A stretch of DNA of 64,000 nucleotides, taken from Leptobrachium leishanense (Eukaryota; Chordata; Amphibia; Anura; Megophryidae). The translations under genes were made by a program, and so were the position numbers. The notes beneath the pieces were generated by a model. That model worked only from the letters and a program-made list of their open reading frames with translations. It did no database searches and had not been told where the DNA came from. The stretch's first letter is position 1. Each line of letters opens with the position of its first letter. Of the stretch, positions 22,345-36,739 are shown piece after piece. The stretch lies in contig CM019068.1 in the NCBI GenBank assembly GCA_009667805.1, positions 5,005,218-5,069,217 on the forward strand, read 5' to 3'.

Positions 22345-25300
22345 GTTCTGTATTATATCCGGAATATTCTGTTATCGCATAGTAACTATTATATCCAGAA
22401 TATTCTGTTATCTCATAGTAACTATTATATCCGGAATATTCTGTTATCTCATAGTAACTATTATATCCGGAATATTCTGTTATCTCATAGTAACTATTAT
22501 ATCCGGAATATTCTGTTATCTCATAGTAACTATTATATCCGGAATATTCTGTTATCTCATAGTAACTATTATATCTGGAATATTCTGTTATCCCATAGTA
22601 ACTATTATATCCGAAATATTCTGTTATCTCGTAGTAACTATTATATCCGGAATATTCTGTTATCCCATAGTAACTATTATATCCAGAATATTCTGTTATC
22701 CCATAGTAACTATTATATCCGAAATATTCTGTTTTCTCATAGTAACTATTATATCCAGAATATTCTGTTATCCCATAGTAACTATTATATCCGGAATATT
22801 CCGTTATCCCATAGTAACTATTATATCCAGAATATTCTGTTATCCCATAGTAACTATTATATCCGGAATATTCCGTTATCCCATAGTAACTATTATATCC
22901 GGAATATTCCGTTATCCCATAGTAACTATTATATCCGGAATATTCCGTTATCCCATAGTAACTATTATATCCGGAATATTCTGTTATCTCATAGTAACTA
23001 TTATATCCGGAATATTCCGTTATCCCATAGTAACTATAATATCCGGAATATTCTGTTATCTCATAGTAACTATTATATCCGGAATATTCTGTTATCCCAT
23101 AGTAACTATTATATCCGGAATATTCTGTTATCCCATAGTAACTATTATATCCGGAATATTCTATTATCCCATAGTAACTATTATATCCGGAATATTCTGT
23201 TATCTCATAGTAACTATTATATCCGGAATATTCTGTTATCTCATAGTAACTATTATATCCAGAATATTCTGTTATCCCATAGTAACTATTATATCCGAAA
23301 TATTCTGTTTTCTCATAGTAACTATTATATCCAGAATATTCTGTTATCCCATAGTAACTATTATATCCGGAATATTCTGTTATCTCATAGTAACTATTAT
23401 ATCCGGAATATCCTGTTATCCCATAGTAACTATTATATCCGAAATATTCTGTTTTCTCATAGTAACTATTATATCCGGAATATTCTGTTATCTCATAGTA
23501 ACTATTATATCCGGAATATTCCGTTATCCCATAGTAACTATAATATCCGGAATATTCTGTTATCTCATAGTAACTATTATATCCGGAATATTCTGTTATC
23601 CCATAGTAACTATTATATCCGGAATATTCTGTTATCCCATAGTAACTATTATATCCGGAATATTCTATTATCCCATAGTAACTATTATATCCGGAATATT
23701 CTGTTATCTCATAGTAACTATTATATCCGGAATATTCCGTTGTCCCATAGTAACTATTATATCCGGAATATTCTGTTATCTCATAGTAACTATTATATCC
23801 GGAATATTCTGTTATCCCATAGTAACTATTATATCCGGAATATTCTGTTATCCCATAGTAACTATTATATCCGGAATATTCTGTTATCCCATAGTAACTA
23901 TTATATCCGGAATATTCTGTTATCCCATAGTAACTATTATATCCGGAATATTCCATTATCCCATAGTAACTATTATATCCGGAATATTCCGTTATCCCAT
24001 AGTAACTATTATATCCAGAATATTCTGTTATCTCATAGTAACTATTATATCTGGAATATTCTGTTATCCTAAAGCAACTATTATATCCGGAATATTCTGT
24101 TATCCTAAAGCAACTATTATATCCGGAATATTCTGTTGTCCCATAGTAACTATTATATCTGAAATATTCTGTTATCCCATAGTAACTATTATATCCGGAA
24201 TATTCTGTTATCTCATAGTAACTATTATATCCGGAATATTCTGTTGTCCCATAGTAACTATTATATCCGGAATATTCTGTTATCTCATAGTAACTATTAT
24301 ATCCGGAATATTCTGTTATCCCATAGTAACTATTATATCCGGAATATTCTGTTATCCCATAGTAACTATTATATCCGGAATATTCCATTATCCCATAGTA
24401 ACTATTATATCCGGAATATTCCGTTATCCCATAGTAACTATTATATCCAGAATATTCTGTTATCTCATAGTAACTATTATATCTGGAATATTCTGTTATC
24501 CTAAAGCAACTATTATATCCGGAATATTCTGTTATCCTAAAGCAACTATTATATCCGGAATATTCTGTTGTCCCATAGTAACTATTATATCTGAAATATT
24601 CTGTTATCCCATAGTAACTATTATATCCGGAATATTCTGTTATCTCATAGTAACTATTATATCCGGAATATTCTGTTGTCCCATAGTAACTATTATATCC
24701 GGAATATTCTGTTATCTCATAGCAACTATTATATCTGGAATATTCTGTTGTCCCATAGTAACTATTATATCTGGAATATTCTGCTATCCTAAAGCAACTA
24801 TTATATCCGGAATATTCTGTTATCCTAAAGCAACTATTATATCCGGAATATTCTGTTGTCCCATAGTAACTATTATATCTGGAATATTCTGTTATCCTAA
24901 AGCAACTATTATATCCGGAATATTCCGTTATCCCATAGTAACTATTATATCCGGAATATTCTGTTATCCTAAAGTAACTATTATATCCGGAATATTCTGT
25001 TATCCCATAGTAACTATTATATCCGGAATATTCTGTTATCCTAAAGTAACTATTATATCCGGAATATTCTGTTATCCCATAGTAACTGTTATATCCGGAA
25101 TATTCTGTTATCTCATAGTAACTATTATATCCGGAATATTCTGTTATCCCATAGTAACTATTATATCCGGAATATTCTGTTATCCCATAGTAACTATTAT
25201 ATCCGGAATATTCTGTTATCCCATAGTAACTATTATATCCGGAATATTCTGCTATCCTAAAGTAACTATTATATCCGGAATATTCTGTTATCCCATAGTA

Positions 25301-28300
25301 ACTTTTATATCCGGAATATTCTGTTATCCCATAGTAACTATTATATCCGGAATATTCCGTTGTCACATAGTAACTATTATATCCAGAATATTCTGTTATC
25401 CCATAGTAACTATTATATCTGGAATATTCTGTTATCTCATAGTAACTATTATATCCGGAATAGTCTGTTATCCATAGTAACTATTATATCGGAATATTCT
25501 GTTATCTCATAGTAACTATTATATCCGGAATATTCTGTTATCGCATAGTAACTATTATATCCGGAATATTCTGTTATCCCACAGTAACTATTATATCCGG
25601 AATATTCTGTTATCCCATAATAACTATTATATCTGGAATATTCTGTTATCCCATAGTAACTATTATATCCGGAATATTCTGTTATCCCATAGTAACTATT
25701 ATATCCGGAATATTCTGTTATCCCATAATAACTATTATATCCGGAATATTCTGTTATCCCATAGTAACTATTATATCCGGAATATTCTGTTATCTCATAG
25801 TAACTATTATATCCGGAATATTCTGTTATCGCATAGTAACTATTATATCCGGAATATTCTGTTATCCACAGTAACTATTATATCCGGAATATTCTGTTAT
25901 CCATAGTAACTATTATATCCGGAATATTCTGTTATCCCATAATAACTATTATATCCGGAATATTCTGTTATCCCATAGTAACTATTATATCCGGAATATT
26001 CTGCTATCCTATAGTAACTATTATATCCGGAATATTCTGTTATCACATAGTAACTATTATATCCGGAATATTCTGTTATCCCATAGTAACTATTATATCC
26101 GGAATATTCTGTTATCCCATAGTAACTATTATATCTGGAATATTCTGTTATCCTATAGTAACTATTATATCCGGAATATTCTGTTATCGCTTAGTAACTA
26201 TTATATCCGGAATATTCTGTTATCCCATAGTAACTATTATATCCAGAATATTCTATTATCTCATAGTAACTATTATATCCGGAATATTCTGTTATCCCAT
26301 AGTAACTATTATATCCGGAATATTCTGTTATCCCATAGTAACTATTATATCCGGAATATTCTGTTATCCCATAGTAACTATTATATCTGGAGTATTCTGT
26401 TATCCCATAGTAACTATTATATCCGGAATATTCTGTTATCCCATAGTAACTATTATATCCGGAATATTCTATTATCCCATAGTAACTATTATATCCGGAA
26501 TATTCTGTTATCTCATAGTAACTATTATATCCGGAATATTCCGTTGTCCCATAGTAACTATTATATCCGGAATATTCTGTTATCTCATAGTAACTATTAT
26601 ATCCGGAATATTCTGTTATCCCATAGTAACTATTATATCCGGAATATTCTGTTATCCCATAGTAACTATTATATCCGGAATATTCTGTTATCCCATAGTA
26701 ACTATTATATCCGGAATATTCTGTTATCCCATAGTAACTATTATATCCGGAATATTCTGTTATCTCATAGTAACTATTATATCCGGAATATTCTGTTATC
26801 CCATAGTAACTATTATATCCTGAATATTCTGTTATCTCATAGTAACTATTATATCCGGAATATTCTGTTATCGCATAGTAACTATTATATCCGGAATATT
26901 CTGTTATCCCATAGTAACTATTATATCCGGAATATTCTGTTATCCCATAGTAACTATTATATCCGGAATATTCTGTTATCCCATAGTAACTATTATATCC
27001 GGAATATTCTGTTATCTCATAGTAACTATTATATCCGGAATAATCTGTTATCCCATAGTAAGTATTATATCCGGAATATTCTGTTATCCCATAGTAACTA
27101 TTATATCCGGAATATTCTGTTATCCCATAGTAACTATTATATCCGGAATATTCTGTTATCTCATAGTAACTATTATATCCGGAATATTCTGTTATCCCAT
27201 AGTAACTATTATATCCGGAATATTCTGTTATCCCATAGTAACTATTATATCCGGAATATTCCATTATCCCATAGTAACTATTATATCCGGAATATTCCGT
27301 TATCCCATAGTAACTATTATATCCAGAATATTCTGTTATCTCATAGTAACTATTATATCTGGATATTCTGTTATCCTATAGCAACTATTATATCCGGAAT
27401 ATTCTGTTATCCTAAAGCAACTATTATATCCGGAATATTCTGTTGTCCATAGTAACTATTATATCTGAAATATTCTGTTATCCATAGTAACTATTATATC
27501 CGGAATATTCTGTTATCTCATAGTAACTATTATATCCGGAATATTCTGTTGTCCCATAGTAACTATTATATCCGAATATTCTGTTATTCATAGCAACTAT
27601 TATATCTGGAATATTCTGTTGTCCATAGTAACTATTATATCTGGAATATTCTGCTATCCTAAAGCAACTATTATATCCGGATATTCTGTTATCCTAAAGC
27701 AACTATTATATCCGGAATATTCTGTTGTCCCATAGTAACTATTATATCTGGAATATTCTGTTATCCTAAAGCAACTATTATATCCGGAATATTCCGTTAT
27801 CCCATAGTAACTATTATATCCGGAATATTCTGTTATCCTAAAGTAACTATTATATCCGGAATATTCTGTTATCCCATAGTAACTATTATATCCGGAATAT
27901 TCTGTTATCCTAAAGTAACTATTATATCCGGAATATTCTGTTATCCCATAGTAAATGTTATATCCGGAATATTCTGTTATCTCATAGTAACTATTATATC
28001 CGGAATATTCTGTTATCCCATAGTAACTATTATATCCGAATATTCTGTATCCCATAGTAACTATTATATCCGGAATATTCTGTTATCCCATAGTAACTTT
28101 ATATATCCGGAATATTCTGCTATCCTAAAGTAACTATTATATCCGGAATATTCTGTTATCCCATAGTAACTTTTATATCCGGAATATTCTGTTATCCCAT
28201 AGTAACTATTATATCCGGAATATTCGTTGTCACATAGTAACTATTATATCCAGAATATTCTGTTATCCATAGTAACTATTATATCTGGAATATTCTGTTA

Positions 28301-31300
28301 TCTCATAGTAACTATTATATCCGGAATAGTCTGTTATCCCATAGTAACTATTATATCCGGATATTCTGTTATCTCATAGTAACTATTATNNNNNNNNNNN
28401 NNNNNNNNNNNNNNNNNNNNNNNNNNNNNNNNNNNNNNNNNNNNNNNNNNNNNNNNNNNNNNNNNNNNNNNNNNNNNNNNNNNNNNNNNTATTCTGTTAT
28501 CCTAAAGCAACTATTATATCCGGAATATTCTGTTATCCTAAGTAACTATTATATCCGGAATATTCTGTTGTCCCATAGTAACTATTATATCTGGAATATT
28601 CTGTTATCCCATAGTAACTATTATATCCGGAATATTCTGTTATCCCATAGTAACTATTATATCCGGAATATTCTGTTATCTCATAGTAACTATTATATCC
28701 GGAATATTCTGTTGTCCCATAGTAACTATTATATCCGGAATATTCTGTTATCTCATAGTAACTATTATATCCGGAATATTCTGTTATCCTAAAGCAACTA
28801 TTATATCCGGAATATTCTGTTGTCCCATAGTAACTATTATATCTGGAATATTCTGCTATCCTAAAGCAACTATTATATCCGGAATATTCTGTTATCCTAA
28901 AGCAACTATTATATCCGGAATATTCTGTTGTCCCATAGTAACTATTATATCCGGAATATTCTGTTATCCTAAAGCAACTATTATATCCGGAATATTCCGT
29001 TATCCCATAGTAACTATTATATCCGGAATATTCTGTTATCCTAAAAGTAACTATTATATCCGGAATATTCTGTTATCCATAGTAACTATTATATCCGGAA
29101 TATTCTGTTATCCTATAGTAACTATTATATCCGGAATATTCTGTTATCCATAGTAACTATTATATCCGGAATATTCTGTTATCTCCATAGTAACTATTAT
29201 ATCCGGAATATTCTGTTATCCCATAGTAACTATTATATCCGGAATATTCTGTTATCCCATAGTAACTATTATATCCGGAATATTCTGTTATCCCATAGTA
29301 ACTATTATATCCGGAATATTCTGCTATCCTAAAGTAACTATTATATCCGGAATATTCTGTTATCCCATAGTAACTTTTATATCCGGAATATTCTGTTATC
29401 CCATAGTAACTATTATATCCGGAATATTCCGTTGTCACATAGTAACTATTATATCCGGAATATTCTGTTATCCCATAGTAACTATTATATCCGGAATATT
29501 CTGTTATCTCATAGTAACTATTATATCCGGAATATTCTGTTATCCCATAGTAACTATTATATCCGGAATATTCTGTTATCTCATAGTAACTATTATATCC
29601 GGAATATTCTGTTATCGCATAGTAACTATTATATCCGGAATATTCTGTTATCCCACAGTAACTATTATATCCGGAATATTCTGTTATCCCATAATAACTA
29701 TTATATCTGGAATATTCTGTTATCCCATAGTAACTATTATATCCGGAATATTCTGTTATCCCATAGTAACTATTATATCCGGAATATTCTGTTATCCCAT
29801 AATAACTATTATATCCGGAATATTCCGTTATCCCATAGTAACTATTATATCCGGAATATTCTGCTATCCTATAGTAACTATTATATCCGGAATATTCTGT
29901 TATCACATAGTAACTATTATATCCGGAATATTCTGTTATCCCATAGTAACTATTATATCCGGAATATTCTGTTATCCCATAGTAACTATTATATCTGGAA
30001 TATTCTGTTATCCTATAGTAACTATTATATCCGGAATATTCTGTTATCGCTTAGTAACTATTATATCCGGAATATTCTGTTATCCCATAGTAACTATTAT
30101 ATCCAGAATATTCTATTATCTCATAGTAACTATTATATCCGGAATATTCTGTTATCCCATAGTAACTATTATATCCGGAATATTCTGTTATCCCATAGTA
30201 ACTATTATATCCGGAATATTCTGTTATCCCATAGTAACTATTATATCTGGAGTATTCTGTTATCTCATAGTAACTATTATATCCGGAATATTCTGTTATC
30301 GCTTAGTAACTATTATATCCGGAATATTCTGTTATCTCATAGTAACTATTATATCCGGAATATTCTGTTATCTCATAGTAACTATTATATCCGGAATATT
30401 CTGTTATCTCATAGTAACTATTATATCCGGAATATTCTGTTGTCCCATAGTAACTATTATATCCGGAATATTCTGTTATCCCATAGTAACTATTATATCC
30501 GGAATATTCCGCTATCCCATCTTAACTATTATATCCGGAATATTCTGTTGTCCCATAGTAACTATTATATCCGGAATATTCTGTTATCTCATAGTAACTA
30601 TTATATCCGGAATATTCCGTTATCCCATAGTAACTATTATATCCGGAATATTCCGTTATCCCATAGTAACTATTATATCCAGAATATTCTGTTATCTCAT
30701 AGTAACTATTATATCCAGAATATTCTGTTATCTCATAGTAACTATTATATCCAGAATATTCTGTTATCTCATAGTAACTATTATATCCGGAATATTCTGT
30801 TGTCCCATAGTAACTATTATATCTGGAATATTCTGTTATCCCATAGTAACTATTATATCCGGAATATTCTGTTATCTCATAGTAACTATTATATCTGGAA
30901 TATTCTGTTATCTCATAGTAACTATTATATCCGGAATATTCTGTTGTCCCATAGTAACTATTATATCCGGAATATTCTGTTATCTCATAGTAACTATTAT
31001 ATCCGGAATATTCTGTTATCCTAAAGCAACTATTATATCCGGAATATTCTGTTGTCCCATAGTAACTATTATATCTGGAATATTCTGTTATCCTAAAGCA
31101 ACTATTATATCTGGAATATTCTGTTATCCTAAAGCAACTATTATATCCGGAATATTCTGTTGTCCCATAGTAACTATTATATCCGGAATATTCTGTTATC
31201 CTAAAGCAACTATTATATCCGGAATATTCTGTTATCCCATAGTAACTATTATATCCGGAATATTCTGTTATCCTAAAGTAACTATTATATCCGGAATATT

Positions 31301-34300
31301 CTGTTATCCCATAGTAACTATTATATCCGGAATATTCTGTTATCCTAAAGTAACTATTATATCCGGAATATTCCATTATCCCATAGTAACTATTATATCC
31401 GGAATATTCTGTTATCTCATAGTAACTATTATATCCGGAATATTCTGTTATCCCATAGTAACTATTATATCCGGAATATTCTGTTATCCCATAGTAACTA
31501 TTATATCCGGAATATTCTGTTATCCTATAGTAACTATTATATCCGGAATATTCTGTTATCCTATAGTAACTATTATATCCGGAATATTCTGTTATCCCAT
31601 AGTAACTATTATATCCGGAATATTCTGTTATCCCATAGTAACTATTATATCCGGAATATTCTGTTATCCCATAGTAACTATTATATCCGGAATATTCTGC
31701 TATCCTAAAGTAACTATTATATCCGGAATATTCTGTTATCCCATAGTAACTTTTATATCCGGAATATTCTGTTATCCCATAGTAACTATTATATCCGGAA
31801 TATTCCGTTGTCACATAGTAACTATTATATCCGGAATATTCTGTTATCCCATAGTAACTATTATATCTGGAATATTCTGTTATCTCATAGTAACTATTAT
31901 ATCCGGAATAGTCTGTTATCCCATAGTAACTATTATATCCGGAATATTCTGTTATCTCATAGTAACTATTATATCCGGAATATTCTGTTATCGCATAGTA
32001 ACTATTATATCCGGAATATTCTGTTATCCCACAGTAACTATTATATCCGGAATATTCTGTTATCCCATAATAACTATTATATCTGGAATATTCTGTTATC
32101 CTATAGTAACTTTTATATCCGGAATATTCTGTTATCCCATAGTAACTATTATATCCGGAATATTCTGTTATCCCATAGTAACTATTATATCCGGAATATT
32201 CTGTTATCCCATAGTAACTATTATATCCGGAATATTCTGTTATCCCATAGTAACTATTATATCCGGAATATTCTGTTATCCCATAATAACTATTATATCC
32301 GGAATATTCTGTTATCCCATAGTAACTATTATATCCGGAATATTCTGCTATCCTATAGTAACTATTATATCCGGAATATTCTGTTATCACATAGTAACTA
32401 TTATATCCGGAATATTCTGTTATCCCATAGTAACTATTATATCCGGAATATTCTGTTATCCCATAGTAACTATTATATCTGGAATATTCTGTTATCTTAT
32501 AGTAACTATTATATCCGGAATATTCTGTTATCGCTTAGTAACTATTATATCCGGAATATTCTGTTATCCCATAGTAACAATTATATCCAGAATATTCTAT
32601 TATCTCATAGTAACTATTATATCCGGAATATTCTGTTATCCCATAGTAACTATTATATCCGGAATATTCTGTTATCCCATAGTAACTATTATATCCGGAA
32701 TATTCTGTTATCCCATAGTAACTATTATATCGGAGTTATTCTGTTATCTCATAGTAACTATTATATCCGGAATATTCTGTTATCGCTTAGTAACTATTAT
32801 ATCCGGAATATTCTGTTATCTCATAGTAACTATTATATCCGGAATATTCTGTTATCGCTTAGTAACTATTATATCCGGAATATTCTGTTATCCCATAGTA
32901 ACTATTATATCCAGAATATTCTGTTATCCCATAGTAACTATTATATCCGGAATATTCTGTTATCCCATAGTAACTATTATATCCGGAATATTCTGTTATC
33001 TCATAGTAACTATTATATCCGGAATATTCTGTTATCCCATAGTAACTATTATATCCGGAATATTCTGTTATCCCATAGTAACTATTATATCCGGAATATT
33101 CCGCTATCCCATAGTAACTATTATATCCGGAATATTCTGTTGTCCCATAGTAACTATTATATCCGGAATATTCTGTTATCTCATAGTAACTATTATATCC
33201 GGAATATTCTGTTATCCCATAGTAACTATTATATCCGGAATATTCCGTTATTCCCATAGTAACTAATTATATCCGGAATATTCCGTTGTCCATAGTAACT
33301 ATTATATCCGGAATATTCCGTTGTCCCATAGTAACTATTATATCCGGAATATTCCGTTATCCCATAGTAACTATTATATCCGGAATATTCCGCTGGCCCA
33401 TAGTAACTATTATATCCGGAATATTCCGTTGTCCCATAGTAACTGTTATATCCGGAATATTCTGTTATCTCATAGTAACTATTATATCTGTAATATTCCG
33501 TTGTCCCATAGTAACTATTATATCCGGAATATTCTGTTATCTCATAGTAACTATTATATCCGGAATATTCTGTTATCTCATAGTAACTATTATATCTGGA
33601 ATATTCTGTTATCTCATAGTAACTATTATAACCGGAATATTCTGTTATCCCATAGTAACTATTATATCCGGAATATTCTGCTATCCTATAGTAACTATTA
33701 TATCCGGAATATTCTGTTATCACATAGTAACTATTATATCCGGAATATTCTGTTATCCCATAGTAACTATTATATCCGGAATATTCTGTTATCCCATAGT
33801 AACTATATATCTGGAATATTCTGTTATCTTATAGTAACTATTATATCCGGAATTTCCTGTTATCGCTAGTAACTATTATATCCGGAATATTCTGTTATCC
33901 CATAGTAACAATTATATCCAGAATATTCTATTATCTCATAGTAACTATTATATCCGGAATATTCTGTTATCCCATAGTAACTATTATATCCGGAATATTC
34001 TGTTATCCCATAGTAACTATTATATCCGGAATATTCTGTTATCCCATAGTAACTATTATATCTGGAGTATTCTGTTATCTCATAGTAACTATTATATCCT
34101 GAATATTCTGTTATCGCTTAGTAACTATTATATCCGGAATATTCTGTTATCTCATAGTAGCTATTATATCCGGAATATTCTGTTATCGCTTAGTAACTAT
34201 TATATCCGGAATATTCTGTTATCCCATAGTAACTATTATATCCAGAATATTCTGTTATCCCATAGTAACTATTATATCCGGAATATTCTGTTATCCCATA

Positions 34301-35490
34301 GTAACTATTATATCCGGAATATTCTGTTATCTCATAGTAACTATTATATCCGGAATATTCTGTTATCCCATAGTAACTATTATATCCGGAATATTCCGTT
34401 GTCCCATAGTAACTATTATATCCGGAATATTCTGTTATCCCATAGTAACTATTATATCCGGAATATTCCGCTATCCCATAGTAACTATTATATCCGGAAT
34501 ATTCTGTTGTCCCATAGTAACTATTATATCCGGAATATTCTGTTATCTCATAGTAACTATTATATCCGGAATATTCTGTTATCCCATAGTAACTATTATA
34601 TCCGGAATATTCCGTTATCCCATAGTAACTATTATATCCGGAATATTCCGTTGTCCCATAGTAACTATTATATCCGGAATATTCCGTTGTCCCATAGTAA
34701 CTATTATATCCGGAATATTCCGTTGTCCCATAGTAACTATTATATCCGGAATATTCCGCTGTCCCATAGTAACTATTATATCCGGAATATTCCGTTGTCC
34801 CATAGTAACTGTTATATCCGGAATATTCTGTTATCTCATAGTAACTATTATATCTGTAATATTCCGTTGTCCCATAGTAACTATTATATCCGGAATATTC
34901 TGTTATCTCATAGTAACTATTATATCCGGAATATTCTGTTATCTCATAGTAACTATTATATCCGGAATATTCCGTTATCCCATAGTAACTATTATATCCG
35001 GAATATTCTGTTTTCTCATAGTAACTATTATATCCGGAATATTCCGTTATCCCATAGTAACTATTATATCCGGAATATTCTGTTATCTCATAGTAACTAT
35101 TATATCCGGAATATTCTGTTATCTCATAGTAACTATTATATCTGGAATATTCTGTTATCTCACAGTAACTATTATATCCGGAATATTCCGTTATCCCATA
35201 GTAACTATTATATCCGGAATATTCCGTTATCCCATAGTAACTATTATATCCGGAATATTCTGTTATCTCATAGTAACTATTATATCCGGAATATTCCGTT
35301 ATCCCATAGTAACTATTATATCCGGAATATTCTGTTATCTCATAGTAACTATTATATCCGGAATATTCCGTTATCCCATAGTAACTATTATATCCGGAAT
35401 ATTCTGTTATCTCATAGTAACTATTATATCCGGAATATTCTGTTATCTCATAGTAACTATTATATATTCTGTTGTCTCATATATATTGGA
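22345..35490. repeat. 36-bp satellite array (intronic)
   Basis: About 360 units of 36 bp with core atatccggaatattctgtta. The variable positions are mainly tatcccat, tatctcat, tgtcccat and taaagcaac. The period is 12 codons with no stop in several frames, so open frames of up to about 1070 codons appear on both strands; these are artefacts. Local block duplications are visible, for example a rare ctattatccc variant at 23161 and again at 23665 (504 bp, 14 units), and a 432-bp (12-unit) block repeat near 24066 and 24498. Every unit contains a GAATATTC dyad. Confidence 0.97.
28390..28489. other. Assembly gap (100 N)
   Basis: Exactly 100 N inside the 36-bp array. The round size suggests a placeholder gap, so the true array length is unknown. 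Flanking units (27360-28390) carry more single-base indels than elsewhere. Confidence 0.98.
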
Positions 35491-35567
35491 TTGTGTCAGT
35501 GAATATACATTTTTGGGATAAACGGCTGATTTTCAGTAATTCTTTGTGTCTGAATCCTCAGTATCAG

Positions 35568-35677
35568 ATGCTGCGTTCTGCGGTCACCGCCGGGCGTACG
35601 AATATTTCTATGAAAGTATCCTAAACTGCAGCGGTTTCCTGGCGTTCCCTTGTAAGAGCTACGAGTCCTTCGTCAGT
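35568..35677 (+). CDS. Pancreatic-lipase-like gene, exon with the catalytic His
   Basis: 110-bp exon between acceptor cctcagtatcag and donor gtaagt. It enters in phase 1, matching the previous exon, and leaves in phase 0. It encodes the end of the lid and the Cys closing it, then CGHRRAYEYF, where His aligns with the triad His of pancreatic lipase (CNHLRSYKYY). GFLAFPCKSYESF follows, matching the GFAGFPCASY motif. The lid loop between the two Cys is 24 residues, near the full-length pancreatic lipase lid (23). One NCS sequon. Asp and His of the triad are therefore both intact in this window. Confidence 0.92.
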
Positions 35678-36720
35678 GTAAGTATTGCTGGTCGTAGGAG
35701 AAGACCTCTTCATAAGCGCACTGTGTCCAAGGTCACAAAACCACGTGGCTGAGGCTCTGGGTCTGTGAGCTTCGTCTTGCCAGAGGACCTTCACGTCATG
35801 TGCTGCAGGACTCAGCGTCTCCGTCGCTTCCTTCCATTATCGCAGCCGCATCCAGCATAAAAACAAACAAAAAACGCCGATAAATCAATGTTTCATTTGA
35901 ACTTCTGCTTTCTATGAAGTCTGACGTCTCCAGCAGCACCTCTTATGGCTTCTCGAGGCCAGGACACACAAGCAATGGGCAGACATTTAGTTTGTGGTTT
36001 ACCGGCCGCAGGCTGTGAGTGTCCTCACGTGATCCATTAAAGGGACGCTCTGCTCACCCTGATTACACTTAAGGCTCTATCGCAGCTAAAACTGGGACGC
36101 AAAGGGGAAAAAATGAGCTTCCGCCCGGCATCCCGGCCTTCCCAGCAGATCACGGGGCAGGTGCCGAGTCCAGCAGCTGCCCCTTAGCGATCGCTACGCT
36201 CGAGGAATGCTGGAGCAGCACTAAATTGCCGTTCCCAGCCTCCCCTTCATAGGACTCCATGGAGGATCATGGTGCCGGGTCACATGACTGGCAGGATCTC
36301 GCCTCTCGCTGGTCCGTGGAGTGATTGCAGAGGAAGACAGAGGACTTTATTCCCCCAGTCTCCCTCTGCTCCCGGCGGCCAGAAGCTGGGGATCGAGCGG
36401 CGGTTCTCGCCGCAGCATGAGAGGTGAGTATGTGTATTTTGGGGGGGTTTGAGCTGCAGGTAACGGGTTCTGGAGCAGCACAAACCAAGACCTGCACCTC
36501 TGAGCTGGGGGGGCTTTATTCATGATCCCATCGCTCGTTACTCTGTGCTTTCACTCTGCGTTCCTCGGGTTCGGTATAGAGAGGGCGCAAAGTACAGTGA
36601 ACGCTCGTTACAAATCGCTAATTAACCAGCACTAACGGGTTCATTAGTGATCTGCAGGTGATGTGGGCGCAGCGCTATGACCTCCTGTAAGCTGGCGCTG
36701 ACGCTAGTATTAGCTTGATC
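35678..36720 (+). other. Lipase intron, unremarkable start
   Basis: First kilobase of the 15.7-kb intron (35678-51388). Mixed-composition sequence with CpG-containing stretches around 36100-36480. No exon, RNA gene or known repeat was recognised. Confidence 0.5.
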
Positions 36721-36739
36721 GAGGTGATGGAGCCCTTTT

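Larger units (their letters stand above)
22312..35567 (+). other. Lipase intron filled by 36-bp satellite
   Basis: 13.26-kb intron. It has donor gtacgt at 22312, a short (TA)n/(GT)n stretch, the satellite array, then about 80 bp of ordinary sequence with a pyrimidine-containing acceptor ending tatcag at 35567. Flanking exon phases (1/1) agree. Practically the whole length is one repeat array. Confidence 0.85.

Noticed and set aside
22160..35502. Very long open frames on both strands (up to about 1070 codons) of Tyr/Asn-rich 12-residue repeats
   Set aside because: They are frame readings of the 36-bp satellite, whose period is 12 codons without stops; several frames and both strands are open together, and the array lies in a lipase intron.
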